Source: Oceaniovalibus guishaninsula JLT2003 (GTDB taxonomy: Bacteria > Pseudomonadota > Alphaproteobacteria > Rhodobacterales > Rhodobacteraceae). Taken from it: 64,000 nucleotides of DNA. This document shows, in pieces, positions 49,903 to 60,455 of this stretch. The position numbers and the translations under genes were made by a program. The first letter of the stretch is position 1. Each line of letters begins with the position of its first letter. The notes under the pieces are model-generated. The model was not told the origin of the DNA. It searched no databases and saw only the letters and a list, made by a program, of their open reading frames with translations. The stretch covers positions 62,001-126,000 of the forward strand of contig NZ_AMGO01000036.1 in assembly GCF_000299575.1 (NCBI RefSeq), read 5' to 3'.

Positions 49903-50322
49903 ATGCTGCGCGTCACCGACACCATCGCGATCGAGGATTGGGAGCTGACCGAGCAGTTCGTCCATGCCGGCGGACCCGGCGGGCAGAACGTGAACAAGGT
50001 CGCCACCGCCGTCGAATTGCGGTTCGAGGCCGAGCGGTCGCCCAACCTGCCCGGCTTCGTGAAGGCGCGTCTGCGCAAGCTGGCTGGGCGGCGCTGGACC
50101 AAGGACGGGGCGCTGGTGATCCGCGTGACCGAGACGCGCCACCAGCAGCGCAACCGCGAGATCGCGCGCGAACGGCTGGCCGAGCTGGTGCGCGCGGCGA
50201 CTGTGCGTCCCAAGCGGCGGATTCCGACACGGCCCAGCGCGGGCGCCAGACGCCGCCGGCTGGACGAGAAGAAGGCGCGGGGGCAAGTCAAGGCGCTGCG
50301 CGGCGACGTGACGCCCGACTGA
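49903..50322 (+). CDS. arfB: Alternative ribosome-rescue factor ArfB (YaeJ), peptidyl-tRNA hydrolase
   Basis: A 139-residue codon-independent rescue factor that frees ribosomes stalled without a stop codon. The RF1-like domain has AGGPGGQNVNKVATAVEL with the GGQ. RVTETRHQQRNREIARERL and the basic C-terminal tail (RRLDEKKARG...) that enters the mRNA channel are present. The ATG at 49903 starts MLRVTDTIAIEDWEL. There is almost no SD, because the 40-bp element abuts the start; low or conditional translation is likely. Confidence 0.9.
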   Translation: MLRVTDTIAIEDWELTEQFVHAGGPGGQNVNKVATAVELRFEAERSPNLPGFVKARLRKLAGRRWTKDGALVIRVTETRHQQRNREIARERLAELVRAATVRPKRRIPTRPSAGARRRRLDEKKARGQVKALRGDVTPD

Positions 50323-51930
50323 TCACGCGGCCTGGGCCACGGTGCCTTCGGGCGCCGCGACGGCAAGGCCGGGCAGGCGCAGGGTGAAGGTCGATCCCTG
50401 CCCCAGATTGCTTTGCACGGAAATGTCGCCGCCCAGGGATTGCACGAGCGTGCGGGTGATCGACAGGCCCAACCCCGTTCCGCCGAAGGACCGCCCCGCG
50501 CCGTGATCGGCCTGCGCGAACCGTTCGAAGATGCGCGACAGATCGGCCGGCGAGATGCCGATGCCCGTGTCGCGGACCACGATCGTCAGATCGCCCTGCG
50601 CGGGACCGCAGGGCGTCCAGACGACGTTGACGGAAACGCGCCCGTCGGTGGTGAATTTCAGCGCGTTGCCGACCAGGTTGTTCATCGCCTGCCGCAGGAT
50701 GCGCGGATCGGTGACGACGGGCGGCATCGCCGGGTCGATGCGCAGATCGAACGTCAGCCCCTTGCGCAGGGCAGTCAGCCGCAGCGCGCCCAGGGTGGGG
50801 GCCAGAAGCGCCGCGACATCGACGGGTTCGGGCCGGGCCACCTCTTCGCCCGCATCCAGCCGGGCGGTCTGAAGCAGCTGTTCGATAAGCTGCAACTGAT
50901 CCCCGGCCGAGCTTTCGATGATGGCGACCAGTTCGCGGTCGGATGCGTCGAGATTGCTTTCCGCCAGCAACTGCACGGCACCGACGATGCCGTTCATAGG
51001 GGTGCGCAATTCGTGGCTGACATTGGCCAGCAGCACCGATTTGGCCCGGTCCGCGGCCCAGGCGCGGTCGGTGGCATCGGTCAGGCACGCCGCCATGCCG
51101 ACGATGAAGCGCCCGATCATGGCCGTGACCGTCAGCACCGCGACGACAAGAACCAGCGCGGGCAACCACCAGCGTTGAAGGATCGCGGTGCCCGGCGCGG
51201 GCGGGGTCCAGCCGATGGCGGCGACCGGATCGCCGTCCGGTCCGCGCAGCAGGATCGAGGATGCGGGGTCGATCCCGGCGGAATCGGGCAGCACCCTGGC
51301 GCCGTCGATCTGGAAATCGGAAGCGATGCGTTGCAGGCGGCGGTCGTCGAACCGCATCCCGAAGGTCATGATCGGCGCATCGGGATCCACGGCGTCCCTT
51401 GTGGCGGATGCGGAAGACGGGGCGGCCTGAACCGGCAGCGACGCAAGAAGCCACAGATCCCCGTCGACCCTGAAGAAGGCCGATGACGGCGCGGTGCCGT
51501 CGGTCCGCGCGATCTGGGCGCGGATCGCGTCGCTTGTGGCGTCGGGCAGCAGGCCGAAGACGAATTCCCGTTCCTGCGCGCCGTTCAACCAACCGAAGGA
51601 TTCGCCGCTGGCATAGTTGGCGGCGAACAGATCGAACGAATCCGGCGACACGCCGCTGGCGACGTTGTCGTAGATCCAGCCGATATCCTGAAATTCCAGC
51701 CGGTCCTGCGCCGCGGTCCAGAAGGCGTCGTGGCTGGCCAGCAGCGTCATGCGGTCGCGCGCCATGCGGATGCCGGCCTGCATCATCCCGAACGCGCCCT
51801 GCCGCGCCACGACGTTCTGCCGGTGCGTCAGCAGCAGCGCACTGGAAATCCAGACGGCGCAGAACAGCACCGCCAGAAGGCCCACGGCCCCGACGAACCG
51901 CGTCGTGCGCCTGTTTATTGTGGCCCGCAT
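50323..51930 (-). CDS. Sensor histidine kinase with periplasmic CHASE4-like domain
   Basis: A 535-residue membrane kinase. First helix near residues 11-33, periplasmic sensor about 40-245 ([24 protein letters not shown] recalls CHASE4), second helix about 255-280. The HisKA domain has [14 protein letters not shown] with the phospho-His. The ATPase domain has [10 protein letters not shown] (N box), VRDTGIGIS (G1), FERFAQ (F box) and GGTGLGLSI (G2). No receiver domain and no response-regulator gene are adjacent, so it is an orphan kinase of the BarA/Tor hybrid lineage. Ligand unknown. Confidence 0.88.
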   Translation of the reverse strand: MRATINRRTTRFVGAVGLLAVLFCAVWISSALLLTHRQNVVARQGAFGMMQAGIRMARDRMTLLASHDAFWTAAQDRLEFQDIGWIYDNVASGVSPDSFDLFAANYASGESFGWLNGAQEREFVFGLLPDATSDAIRAQIARTDGTAPSSAFFRVDGDLWLLASLPVQAAPSSASATRDAVDPDAPIMTFGMRFDDRRLQRIASDFQIDGARVLPDSAGIDPASSILLRGPDGDPVAAIGWTPPAPGTAILQRWWLPALVLVVAVLTVTAMIGRFIVGMAACLTDATDRAWAADRAKSVLLANVSHELRTPMNGIVGAVQLLAESNLDASDRELVAIIESSAGDQLQLIEQLLQTARLDAGEEVARPEPVDVAALLAPTLGALRLTALRKGLTFDLRIDPAMPPVVTDPRILRQAMNNLVGNALKFTTDGRVSVNVVWTPCGPAQGDLTIVVRDTGIGISPADLSRIFERFAQADHGAGRSFGGTGLGLSITRTLVQSLGGDISVQSNLGQGSTFTLRLPGLAVAAPEGTVAQAA

Positions 51931-52105
51931 CCCGTCCCTCCGATCCGCGTCGTGGGGGCAGGATCGCGCAAAGCCGTCAACAAAGCGTCAATGCCGGCCC
52001 TTTTCCGGCACGGTCGGGTTTTTGTTGACGCTAGGGGAAGTTGTCGCGTTACTGAAAGCCGGCGGTGCCGCGATCGTTCCGCGCAACAATCTGACGGGGT
52101 ATTCC

Positions 52106-52543
52106 ATGCTGTCGAGACTGGTCGTCGGACTGGACGGAGGCGACACGGGAAGCCGTGCCGTCGATTTCGCCCGCAAGCTGGCCGCGCGGATGGAGGATTG
52201 CGAGCTGATCCTCGTCTATGTGATCGAATGGTCGCCCTTCAGTTTTCAGACCGCCGAGGAGAACGCCCAGCGCCACAGGCGCCGCGAGGAGGAGATCGAC
52301 GCCGCGCGGTCGCGGATCGTGACGCCGGCGGTCGAGGCGCTGCAATCGCAGGGCGTCAAGGTGCGCGGGCTGGTGCGGCACGGCAACGTGTCGGACGCGC
52401 TGGACCGGATCGCGCGCGACGAGGGCGCCGACCTGATCGTCGTGGCCCGCACATCCGATACCGGGGTGGCGTCGCGGATCTTCGGGTCGTCCACCGCCAA
52501 CCTGGTGATGCACGCCACCGTGCCCGTAACGGTCGTGGGATGA
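52106..52543 (+). CDS. Universal stress protein family
   Basis: A 145-residue UspA-like protein. [18 protein letters not shown] begins the alpha/beta fold, and the ATP-binding pattern G-x2-G-x9-G-(S/T) appears in the C-terminal region ([16 protein letters not shown]), slightly shortened. A GGGGT lies shortly before the ATG at 52106. It is followed within 11 bases by a sodium:amino acid symporter gene. Confidence 0.82.
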   Translation: MLSRLVVGLDGGDTGSRAVDFARKLAARMEDCELILVYVIEWSPFSFQTAEENAQRHRRREEEIDAARSRIVTPAVEALQSQGVKVRGLVRHGNVSDALDRIARDEGADLIVVARTSDTGVASRIFGSSTANLVMHATVPVTVVG

Positions 52544-52554
52544 GGGACAAGCCG

Positions 52555-54123
52555 ATGAACAGCATTCTCAAGACGATCGCGGGCAGCCTGCCGGTCATGC
52601 TTGCGACGGGCGCGGCGCGGGCGCAGGCGACGGTCCCGTCCGAGGCGCTGAGCCTGGACGAGCGCGTCAACAGCGCCTTCGCGCAGGCGACGGGGCCGTT
52701 CGTGAACCTGATCTTCGCGCCCCTGCCCGGCACGGCGTTTCCGTGGATCGTGCTGTGGCTGGTCGTGGCCGCTAGCATCTTCACCGTCTATTTCGGGCTG
52801 ATCCAGTTCAAGGGCTTCGGCCATTCCATCGCGCTGGTGAAGGGCGATTATTCCGATCCCGACGACGCGGGCGAGGTCAGCCATTTCCAGGCGCTCGCCA
52901 CGGCGCTGTCGGGCACGGTGGGGCTGGGCAACATCGCCGGCGTCGCCGTCGCCGTGGGCATCGGCGGGCCGGGGGCGACATTCTGGATGATCCTGGCGGG
53001 GCTGCTGGGAATGGCGTCGAAATTCACCGAATGCACGCTGGGGGTGAAATACCGCAACGAATACCCGGACGGCACCGTGTCGGGCGGGCCGATGTATTAC
53101 ATGAAGAAAGGGTTCGCGGAACGCGGCCTGCCGGGCGGCGGCATTCTGGCGATCCTGTTCTGCATCTTCACGATCCTCGGCTCGCTGGGCGGGGGCAACA
53201 TGTTTCAGGCCAACCAGGCGCATGCACAGATCGTCGGCATCACCGGCGACTATCCGGGCTGGATAACCGGTATCGTCTTCGCGGGCGTCGTCTTTGCGGT
53301 CATCGTGGGCGGGATCAAGTCCATCGCCAAGGTGACGGAAAAGGTCGTGCCGTTCATGGGCATTCTTTATGTCGGTGCGGCCCTGATCATCCTGATCGTG
53401 GAGTTCGACCAGATCGGCACTGCGTTCGGCCAGATCTTCGCGGGCGCGTTCACCGGGCTGGGCGTCGCGGGCGGGTTCGTCGGCGCGCTGATCCAGGGGT
53501 TCAAGCGCGCCGCCTTCAGCAACGAGGCGGGCGTGGGATCGGCGGCCATCGCCCATTCGGCCGTGCGCACCAAGGAACCCGTGACCGAAGGCTATGTGTC
53601 GCTGCTGGAGCCGTTCATCGACACGGTGGTCATCTGCACGATGACGGCGCTGGTCATCACCATTTCGGGGCAGCTGATCACGGACCCCGCAACGGGGCGC
53701 TTCGTGCTGGACGAGGCGGGGACAGCCATCGCCACCATCGACGGCGCGTCGGGCGTGGCGCTGACATCGGCCGCGTTCGCCACGGCGTTCTGGTGGTTTC
53801 CCTATGTGCTGGCCATCGCGGTGATCCTGTTCGCCTTCTCGACCATGATTTCGTGGTCCTATTACGGGCTGAAGGCGTGGACCTACATGTTCGGCGAGGG
53901 GCGCAAGACCGAAATCACGTTCAAGGTGATCTTCTGCATCTTCATCGTCATCGGGGCCGCGGCCAGCCTGGGGCCGGTGATCGACTTTTCGGATGCGGCG
54001 ATCTTCTCGATGGCGGTGGTGAACATCACGGCGCTGTATTTCCTGATGCCGATCGTCAAGCGCGAGCTGCGTTCCTACAACGCGCGGCGCAAGTCGGGCG
54101 AGATCCGCAAGTTCGCACATTAG
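52555..54123 (+). CDS. AGCS-family sodium:alanine/glycine symporter
   Basis: A 522-residue membrane transporter with about eleven helices. Family marks are [45 protein letters not shown] near residue 165 and [19 protein letters not shown]. It imports alanine or glycine with sodium. The N-terminus looks like a signal peptide (cleaved near ARAQ), as in related proteins with a periplasmic start. The ATG at 52555 has GAGGG nine bases upstream; an earlier ATG overlapping the usp stop is possible. Confidence 0.92.
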   Translation: MNSILKTIAGSLPVMLATGAARAQATVPSEALSLDERVNSAFAQATGPFVNLIFAPLPGTAFPWIVLWLVVAASIFTVYFGLIQFKGFGHSIALVKGDYSDPDDAGEVSHFQALATALSGTVGLGNIAGVAVAVGIGGPGATFWMILAGLLGMASKFTECTLGVKYRNEYPDGTVSGGPMYYMKKGFAERGLPGGGILAILFCIFTILGSLGGGNMFQANQAHAQIVGITGDYPGWITGIVFAGVVFAVIVGGIKSIAKVTEKVVPFMGILYVGAALIILIVEFDQIGTAFGQIFAGAFTGLGVAGGFVGALIQGFKRAAFSNEAGVGSAAIAHSAVRTKEPVTEGYVSLLEPFIDTVVICTMTALVITISGQLITDPATGRFVLDEAGTAIATIDGASGVALTSAAFATAFWWFPYVLAIAVILFAFSTMISWSYYGLKAWTYMFGEGRKTEITFKVIFCIFIVIGAAASLGPVIDFSDAAIFSMAVVNITALYFLMPIVKRELRSYNARRKSGEIRKFAH

Positions 54124-54189
54124 GATCGCGCCACTTGCCCTGCGGCCCGGCCCCATGCACAACGGGGACCGGGCCGCACGGGGGGAACC

Positions 54190-55482
54190 ATGGTCGATAT
54201 TGCCGCGCGGGTCTGGAACCACCGCTGGAAGATCGACCCGATCGTCCGGTCGCTGATCGACACGGATTTCTACAAGCTGCTGATGTGCCAGTCGGTGTTT
54301 CGCAACCGGCCCGACACGCGGGTGACGTTCAGCCTGATCAACCGCACCGACCGCGTGCCGCTGGCCCGCCTGATCGACGAGGGCGAGTTGCGCGAGCAAC
54401 TCGACCACATCCGGTCGCTGTCGCTGACACGCGGGGAATCGACGTGGATGCGCGGCAACACGTTCTATGGCAAGCGGCAGATGTTCACGCCGCGTTTCAT
54501 GGACTGGTTCGAGGGGCTGCGCCTGCCGCCCTATCATCTGGAGCGGCACGGCGACCAATACGAACTGACCTTCGAGGGCGCCTGGCCCGAGGTCATGCTG
54601 TGGGAGATTCCGGCGCTGGCGGTGCTGATGGAGTTGCGCGGGCGCGCGGTTCTGGACGGGCTGGAGCGGTTCGAGTTGCAGGTACTTTACGCCCGCGCGA
54701 TGACCAAGCTGTGGGAGAAGGTCGAACGGTTGCAGAAGCTGACCGACCTGCGGATCGCGGATTTCGGCACCCGGCGGCGGCATTCGTTCCTGTGGCAGGA
54801 CTGGTGCGTACGCGCCATGCACGAAGGGTTGGGCGAAGCGTTCACCGGCACGTCGAACTGCCTGATCGCCAAGGAGCGCGATCTGGAAGCCATCGGCACC
54901 AACGCGCACGAATTGCCGATGGTCTATGCCGCCCTGGCCGACAGCGAGGACGCCCTGGCGCGTGCGCCATACGACGTGCTGGCCGACTGGCACGAGGAAC
55001 ACGACGGCAACCTGCGCGTGATCCTGCCCGATACCTATGGCACGAAGGGGTTTCTGGACCGCGCGCCGGACTGGTTGGCGGGCTGGACCGGCATCCGCAT
55101 CGACAGCGGCGATCCGGCGGCGGGGGCCGAAACGGCGATCCGCTGGTGGCAGGCGCGCGGCGAGGATCCGCGCGGCAAGCTGGTGATCTTCTCGGACGGG
55201 CTGGACGTGGACCGGATCGAGGCGCTGCATGCGCAATTCGCGGGGCGGGTGCGGGTCAGCTTCGGCTGGGGCACGCTGCTGACCAACGATTTTCGCGGAC
55301 TGGTCGCGGACGACGCGCTGGCGCCGTTCAGCCTGGTCTGCAAGGCGGTCGCGGCGAACGGACGGCCCACGGTCAAGCTGTCGGACAACCCCGAAAAGGC
55401 GATGGGCCCCAAGGAGGAGGTGGCGCGCTACAAGCGGGTGTTCGGCGTCGGCGCGCAGGAGCGGATCGCCGTGGAGGTCTGA
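54190..55482 (+). CDS. pncB: Nicotinate phosphoribosyltransferase
   Basis: NAD-salvage enzyme (430 aa) that joins nicotinate and PRPP. Characteristic regions: SLIDTDFYKLLMCQSVF at the N-terminus, the histidine region in DFGTRRRHSFLWQ, GTSNCLIAKERDL, and IRIDSGDP; LKLSDNPEKAMGPKEEV is close to the end. GGGGGAACC precedes the ATG at 54190. It is a single gene between agcS and a PRC-barrel gene. Confidence 0.95.
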   Translation: MVDIAARVWNHRWKIDPIVRSLIDTDFYKLLMCQSVFRNRPDTRVTFSLINRTDRVPLARLIDEGELREQLDHIRSLSLTRGESTWMRGNTFYGKRQMFTPRFMDWFEGLRLPPYHLERHGDQYELTFEGAWPEVMLWEIPALAVLMELRGRAVLDGLERFELQVLYARAMTKLWEKVERLQKLTDLRIADFGTRRRHSFLWQDWCVRAMHEGLGEAFTGTSNCLIAKERDLEAIGTNAHELPMVYAALADSEDALARAPYDVLADWHEEHDGNLRVILPDTYGTKGFLDRAPDWLAGWTGIRIDSGDPAAGAETAIRWWQARGEDPRGKLVIFSDGLDVDRIEALHAQFAGRVRVSFGWGTLLTNDFRGLVADDALAPFSLVCKAVAANGRPTVKLSDNPEKAMGPKEEVARYKRVFGVGAQERIAVEV

Positions 55483-55548
55483 ACGAAACGGGGGGAACCC
55501 TCTGTCCGGTCCCGTGTTGACGGGGCGAACGACCGAAAGGACAAGACG

Positions 55549-55872
55549 ATGAAAAAGCTTATGATTGCCGCGATGTTCGCCCCCTTGGCCGGAATGGCCT
55601 TTGCCCAGACGGCGGATATCTCCAGCTATACCGAACTCGACGATGTGCGCGTCATCGGGTCGGACGGCCAGCGGATCGGCGAGATCGAGGAAGTGCTGAT
55701 CGACAGCACCGGCATGCCGGCCGCCCTGGTGGTCGAGGTCGAGGACGGGTTCCTGGATCTGGGCGACAAGGAAGTGGTCATCACCATGGACGCCCTGACA
55801 TGGGAGAACGGCCACTATACGACCACGATGACGCCGGACGAAATGAACGCGCTGCCGGTCTGGGACGATTGA
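55549..55872 (+). CDS. Exported PRC-barrel domain protein
   Basis: A 107-residue protein with a Sec signal (MKKLMIAAMFAPLAGMAFAQ) and one PRC-barrel domain: DDVRVIGSDGQRIGEIEEVLIDSTG, then VEVEDGFLDLGDKEVVI. PRC barrels bind protein or RNA partners; periplasmic single-domain forms are frequent in alphaproteobacteria and their role is unknown. GAAAGGAC lies seven bases before the start, and a good terminator follows. Confidence 0.85.
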   Translation: MKKLMIAAMFAPLAGMAFAQTADISSYTELDDVRVIGSDGQRIGEIEEVLIDSTGMPAALVVEVEDGFLDLGDKEVVITMDALTWENGHYTTTMTPDEMNALPVWDD

Positions 55873-55897
55873 GGACCGGTTACATTACGGCAATATG

Positions 55898-55926
55898 AAG
55901 GGGGCGCATTTGCGTCCCCTTTTTTC
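55898..55926 (+). terminator. Intrinsic terminator after the PRC-barrel gene
   Basis: AAGGGG-GCGCA-TT-TGCGT-CCCCTT followed by TTTTT: a long GC-rich stem and a clear T run, about 25 bases after the stop. With its leading A residues it can also serve the convergent MFS gene. Confidence 0.9.
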
Positions 55927-55935
55927 GGCTTCGAT

Positions 55936-57105
55936 CTATCCCGGCCTGCGGGCCAGCGCGCGGCGCAGGGCCAGCGAAGCCTCCACCACCGCCATGACGG
56001 CGATGAGGGTCAGCAGGGGGCGGGTGCCTAACTCGACGATCATCCAGCCGGCCACGAGCGGGAAGCCGAAGATGCCGATGAAGTAGGTCAGCGCGAAGAT
56101 CTGGAGCGTCTGCGCGCCCAGATCCTCGGGCGCGTCTGCGGCGGCCATGGCGACGAGGATTGGGTACGAAACACCGTAACCCACCCCGAACAGGATCGCG
56201 ACCGCCAGATAAAGCGGCAGGTTTCCGCCGCTGAAGATGAAGACGACGATACTGAGACACATGGCCGACTGAAGCATGGCGATGGTGAGATAGGGGTTCC
56301 TTCCGCCCCTGAAGCGCGCCAGCACCAGACGGCACCCGACCACGGTGATCGTGTAGGTCAGAAAGAACGTGGCATAGTCGAGACCGCGCGCATCGGCGAA
56401 CACCGTCTGGAAGTTGTTCAGCCCGGCAAAGACGCTGGCCCCCAGAAACACCATGAAAACCGGCAGCAGCGCGGGCGATGTCAGCACCCCCCGCAGCGCG
56501 GCCAGGGTGATGCGCGACGGAAGCTCGGGGCGGGGGTTGATCGCGTTGGCGCGGACGGGCGTATGCAGCATGAAGAACAAGGCGCTGCCGATCAGGCACA
56601 GCACCGCCGTGGCGTAAAACGCAGCGCGCACGCCATAACCCATGCCTTCGAGCGTGGATGCCAGAACGGGCGACAGACCGAAGCCCGCCATCACGAAGAC
56701 CGTCAGCAGCGTGAAGAACCGCACCCGTTCATCGGCGCGGACAAGCCGCGTCAGCACGATCGGCCCCAGGGAATAGGTCAGGCCCCAGCCGAGACCCAGC
56801 AGCAGGCTGGCAAGAACCAGACCGGCCCCGACCGTATCGACGGTGGCATAGAGAAAGAGCGACGCGGAAATGGCGATGCAGGCCGCCCCGAGCGTGCGAA
56901 GACGACCCACGAGATCGGACAGATGGCCCGAGAAATAGACCGCCAAGAGGGTCGCCACAGTGGTGACGGCAAGCATCGCGCCCACCACCTTTTCATTGGC
57001 GCCGAAGCTGTCGAAAAGACGGGGCAGCATGAAGGTCAGGCCATAGGCGCCTGCCTGAAGGAAGATGGCGATGAAATAGACGGCAAAGACGACGCCCCGG
57101 CTCAT
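55936..57105 (-). CDS. MFS transporter
   Basis: A 389-residue permease with twelve hydrophobic helices. The motif-A-like loop LSDLVGRLRTL lies between helices 2 and 3, and YSLGPIVLTRLVR is in the fourth. It belongs to the MFS_1 sugar/drug type; the substrate is unknown. The codons show the usual GC-rich use, and the gene is free-standing with GGGGAAG before its start. Confidence 0.85.
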   Translation of the reverse strand: MSRGVVFAVYFIAIFLQAGAYGLTFMLPRLFDSFGANEKVVGAMLAVTTVATLLAVYFSGHLSDLVGRLRTLGAACIAISASLFLYATVDTVGAGLVLASLLLGLGWGLTYSLGPIVLTRLVRADERVRFFTLLTVFVMAGFGLSPVLASTLEGMGYGVRAAFYATAVLCLIGSALFFMLHTPVRANAINPRPELPSRITLAALRGVLTSPALLPVFMVFLGASVFAGLNNFQTVFADARGLDYATFFLTYTITVVGCRLVLARFRGGRNPYLTIAMLQSAMCLSIVVFIFSGGNLPLYLAVAILFGVGYGVSYPILVAMAAADAPEDLGAQTLQIFALTYFIGIFGFPLVAGWMIVELGTRPLLTLIAVMAVVEASLALRRALARRPG

Positions 57106-57197
57106 GTCTTCCCCTGAAAAGAGTGTCCGGCGTCGGATATTCGGCGGACCGGGGCAGCCAGGGGCCGGGCGAAAACCCCCGGCCGATCGTCAGCAGA

Positions 57198-57222
57198 AGG
57201 GCCGCCCCATCGGCGCGGCCCT
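57198..57222 (-). terminator. Terminator candidate downstream of the HU gene
   Basis: AGGGCCGC and GCGGCCCT form an eight-base stem with a nine-base loop, 21 bases after the HU stop on the minus strand. The T tract is weak. Confidence 0.5.
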
Positions 57223-57242
57223 GTGCCCTTTGCGGGGGGGGG

Positions 57243-57533
57243 TCAGCCGTTGACGCTGTCCTTCAGGGCCTTGGCGATGGTCATCTTGACGACCTTGTCG
57301 GCGTCCTTCTTGATCTGTTCGCCGGTGGCGGGGTTGCGGACCATGCGTTCGGGGCGTTCGCGGCAATAGATCTTGCCGACTCCCGGAAGTGTCACGGCGC
57401 CGCCCTTGGACACTTCTTCGGTGATGATGTCGGTCACGGCGTCCAGCGCCTCGCCGGCGGTCTTCTTATCGCTGTCCAGCTTCTCGGCCAGCGCGGCCAC
57501 GAGCTGGGTCTTGGTCATCGGTTTGGTCGCCAT
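57243..57533 (-). CDS. HU-family DNA-binding protein
   Basis: A 96-residue histone-like protein. The N-terminal helices start with MTKTQLVAALAEKL; the beta-arm region is GAVTLPGVGKIYCRERPERMVRNPATGEQI, with the Pro-intercalating NPATGE. It binds and bends DNA and shapes the nucleoid. The start at 57533 has GAGGAGAGAG about ten bases upstream. Nearby genes give no further hint. Confidence 0.92.
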   Translation of the reverse strand: MATKPMTKTQLVAALAEKLDSDKKTAGEALDAVTDIITEEVSKGGAVTLPGVGKIYCRERPERMVRNPATGEQIKKDADKVVKMTIAKALKDSVNG

Positions 57534-57682
57534 GGTCTTCTCTCTCCTCAGGCCGCTGGTGCGGGCACGGACGGTCATTCGCCCCGTTTACCCGGCCAGA
57601 CACAACGAACGGTCGGGCGCCGTCAAGGCCCTTGCGTTGTTTCAAAGGCTTTTCGGCGCTTTCGGGTCCATCGGGGCGCGGA

Positions 57683-59162
57683 TCAGAGGAAGGCCGTCTC
57701 CTCGAAGCTGCGCAGCTTGCGGCTGTGGATGCGTTCGAGTGGCATCTCGCGGATCGCCTCCATCGCGCGGACGCCGATCAGCAGGTGCCGCGCAACCTGC
57801 GTGCGATAGAAGTCGGACGCCATGCCGGGCAGTTTCAGCTCGCCGTGCAGCGGCTTGTCGGAAACGCAGAGCAACGTGCCGTAGGGCACGCGGAAGCGGA
57901 AGCCGTTGGCGGCGATGGTGGCGCTTTCCATATCCAGCGCGATGGCGCGGGATTGCGACAGGCGCTGCACCGGGCCGGACTGGTCGCGCAGTTCCCAGTT
58001 GCGGTTGTCGATGGTGGCGACGGTGCCGGTGCGCATGATGCGCTTGAGCTCGTATCCCTCAAGCTGGGTCACATGCTCGACCGCCTCCTCCAGCGCGACC
58101 TGCACCTCGGCCAAGGGCGGGATGGGCACCCAGACGGGCAGGTCGTCGTCCAGGACGTGATCCTCGCGCAGATAGGCATGGGCCAGCACGAAATCGCCCA
58201 GACGCTGCGAATTGCGCAGGCCCGCGCAATGGCCGACCATCAGCCAGGCATGGGGCCGCAGTACGGCGATGTGGTCGGTGGCGGTCTTGGCGTTGGACGG
58301 GCCGACGCCGATGTTGACCAGGCTGATCCCCTGCCCGCCCACGCGGGTCAGGTGATAGCTGGGCATCTGCGGCATCTTCGCCAGAACCGGCAGGTCGCCG
58401 TCGCCCGTTGTGATCGTGCCGCCGCCGGGCACCACGAAGGCGGTATAGCCGCTGGCGGGATCGGACAGCATGGCGCGCGCGAAAAGCTCGAACTCCTCGA
58501 CGTAGAACTGGTAGTTGGTGAACAGGACGTGGTTCTGAAAATGCTCGGGCGCGGTGGCGGTGTAATGCGCCAGGCGCGCCAGGCTGTAGTCGATGCGCTG
58601 TGCGGTGAAGGGCGCCAGCGGATGCGATCCGTCGGCGAAGACGAAACCCTGACCGTTGACGATGTCGTCATGCGTGGTGGACAGATCGGGCACGTCGAAG
58701 ATGTCGCGCAGGGTGAAATTCATCGCGCCGTCCTGCGGCACGGTCATGCCCGGATCGCTGGCGACGGCAAAATGCACCGGGATCGGCGTGGTCGAGGGGC
58801 CGATGGACACCGGCACGCCCTGGGTCCGCGTCAGCAGGCCGATCTGCTGGGTCAAATAGTTGGCGAAAAGGTCAGGCCGGGTAATGGTGGTGGAATAGGT
58901 GCCCGGTTCGGCGACATGGCCGAAGCTGAGGCGGCTGTCGGCGCTGGCATAGCTGGTCGTGGTCAGCCGGATTTCGGGATAGAAGGCGCGAAAGCGCGAG
59001 GCGGGCCGTTCGCCGGACAGCGCCCGCGAAAAGCGGTCGGTCAGGAACTGGACGGACTCGCGGTAAAGCTCGGCCAGCCGTTCGACGGCGGCGGCGGGGT
59101 CGGTGAAACTTTGATGCGCGCGCGGCTGGGGGGGTTTCGACCGGCAGGCTGTGGGCAGTCAT
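57683..59162 (-). pseudogene. amn: AMP nucleosidase with an apparent frameshift near its 5' end
   Basis: Splits AMP to adenine and ribose 5-phosphate. From the ATG at 59162 the frame reads MTAHSLPVETP and then leaves the coding frame. From about codon 12 the true frame (SFTDPAAAVERLAELYRESV, RFRAFYPEIRLTTTSYA, SFGHVAEPGTYSTT) runs unbroken to the stop, ending with the catalytic domain (VGGQGISLVNIGVGPSNAKT, ALDMESATIAANG). The break is at a run of seven G (plus strand 59128-59134): with six, one 492-residue enzyme results, the normal length. The correct frame has no ATG or GTG of its own before the catalytic part. It may be a homopolymer error, slippage or a true mutation. Confidence 0.85.
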
Positions 59163-59253
59163 GGGGCATCCTTTTGCCCATGTGCCTAGCGCCGCCCCGC
59201 AGGGCAGGCAAGCGCGACGGAACTCGGGGCGCGGTGCCACGTTCCGGCAGATC

Positions 59254-60234
59254 ATGGCAGGCCCCCCGGATCTGATCCACTATCCCGACACGCGGCCCGG
59301 CATCACCCGCAGGCGGGCCGGGCGCGGCTTCAGCTATATCGCGCCCGACGGCACGCGGATCGACGATGCGGGCGAACGTGCGCGCCTGGCCGCGCTGGCC
59401 GTGCCGCCCGCCTATGAGGATGTGTGGATGTGCCCGCTGCCGCGCGGGCATCTTCAGGCGACGGGGCGCGATGCGCGGGCGCGCAAGCAATACCGGTATC
59501 ACGAGGACTGGACGGCGTTCCGGGCGCGCAGGAAATACGACGATCTGGCGCGGTTCGGCACCGCCCTGCCCGCGATCCGCCGCCGCATCGCCCGCGACCT
59601 GAACGGCGCGGCGGGCGAGCGCGACACCGCCATCGCCGCGATCCTGGCGATGATCGACCGGCTGTCGCTCCGCATCGGCAACCGCGACTATACCGAGGAG
59701 AACGGATCCTATGGCGCGACCACGCTGCGCCACCGGCATCTGAAGCTGACGGATCAGGGGATGAAGCTGGATTACAAGGCCAAGGGCGGCAAGCGCGTGC
59801 GCCGCGACCTGCGCGACAAGCGGCTGGCGCGGGTGCTGCACGAACTGGACGATCTGGGCGGCGCGACGCTTGTATCGTGGGTGGATGCGGACGGCGCGGT
59901 GCACGAGGTGACATCGAGCGCGGTGAACGAGAGGCTGGCCGAGATGGCGGGGCAGGACGGGTTCACCGCCAAGACCTTCCGCACCTGGAACGGCACGGCC
60001 GCGGCGATGGAGGTGGCGTTGCGCGAGGAGGCCCCCACCATCGCCGCCATGGCCGAGGCCGCCGCCGAACGCCTCGGCAACACCCCCGCCATCGCCCGCA
60101 CCAGCTATATCCACCCCGACGTGATCGCCCTGACCGAGCGGGATCTGGCGGAACGGCAGAAGCTGGCCGAGCGGGGCGGCGACATGCGGGGATTAAGGGT
60201 GGCGGAGCGGGGGGTGCTGGGGGTGTTGGGGTAG
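59254..60234 (+). CDS. Type IB DNA topoisomerase (poxvirus-like)
   Basis: A 326-residue monomeric topoisomerase that relaxes supercoils by a 3'-phosphotyrosine nick. The N-terminal domain begins with GITRRRAGRGFSYI and WMCPLPRGHLQATG. The catalytic domain holds KQYRYH, LRIGNRDY (Arg), HRHLKL (Lys/His) and TSYIHP with nucleophile Tyr285. The ATG at 59254 begins MAGPPDLIHYPDTRPG. The gene is divergent from amn. The last ten codons (GLRVAERGVLGVLG) are G-rich and unlike the rest. Confidence 0.93.
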   Translation: MAGPPDLIHYPDTRPGITRRRAGRGFSYIAPDGTRIDDAGERARLAALAVPPAYEDVWMCPLPRGHLQATGRDARARKQYRYHEDWTAFRARRKYDDLARFGTALPAIRRRIARDLNGAAGERDTAIAAILAMIDRLSLRIGNRDYTEENGSYGATTLRHRHLKLTDQGMKLDYKAKGGKRVRRDLRDKRLARVLHELDDLGGATLVSWVDADGAVHEVTSSAVNERLAEMAGQDGFTAKTFRTWNGTAAAMEVALREEAPTIAAMAEAAAERLGNTPAIARTSYIHPDVIALTERDLAERQKLAERGGDMRGLRVAERGVLGVLG

Positions 60235-60242
60235 AAAAGCGC

Positions 60243-60455
60243 GTGCCGCGGATCAAATATCCTTATTATAGGTTGCTCGAAGTCATAGAAGACTGTCACC
60301 GACCAGACTATAGAAATCCACTACTTCATAGAAGATGTATCCAGAAACAACAAGCGAACATATCGCAATTACTATTGGAATTAATCCCGACCATCTCCGA
60401 CCGTCAACAGGCTGACGAAGCAGTACAAAATGCATTAACGTTAAATATTATATAA
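60243..60455 (+). CDS. Hypothetical protein, 70 aa, in AT-rich island
   Basis: A GTG-start frame nine bases after the topoisomerase stop reads VPRIKYPYYRLLEVIEDCH and ends DEAVQNALTLNII. It looks helical and mixed-charge, with Arg/Gln-rich centre (HRRCIQKQQANISQLLLEL). No family was recognised. The codons are AT-rich, unlike all neighbours. Part of the reading could be chance, as no SD is visible. Confidence 0.35.
   Translation: MPRIKYPYYRLLEVIEDCHRPDYRNPLLHRRCIQKQQANISQLLLELIPTISDRQQADEAVQNALTLNII

Noticed and set aside
52246-55815. A 1189-codon open frame on the minus strand across usp, the AGCS symporter and pncB
   Set aside because: It is a shadow of high-GC codon bias: the plus-strand genes are clear family members, and the antisense product is His/Arg/Gly-rich without any domain.
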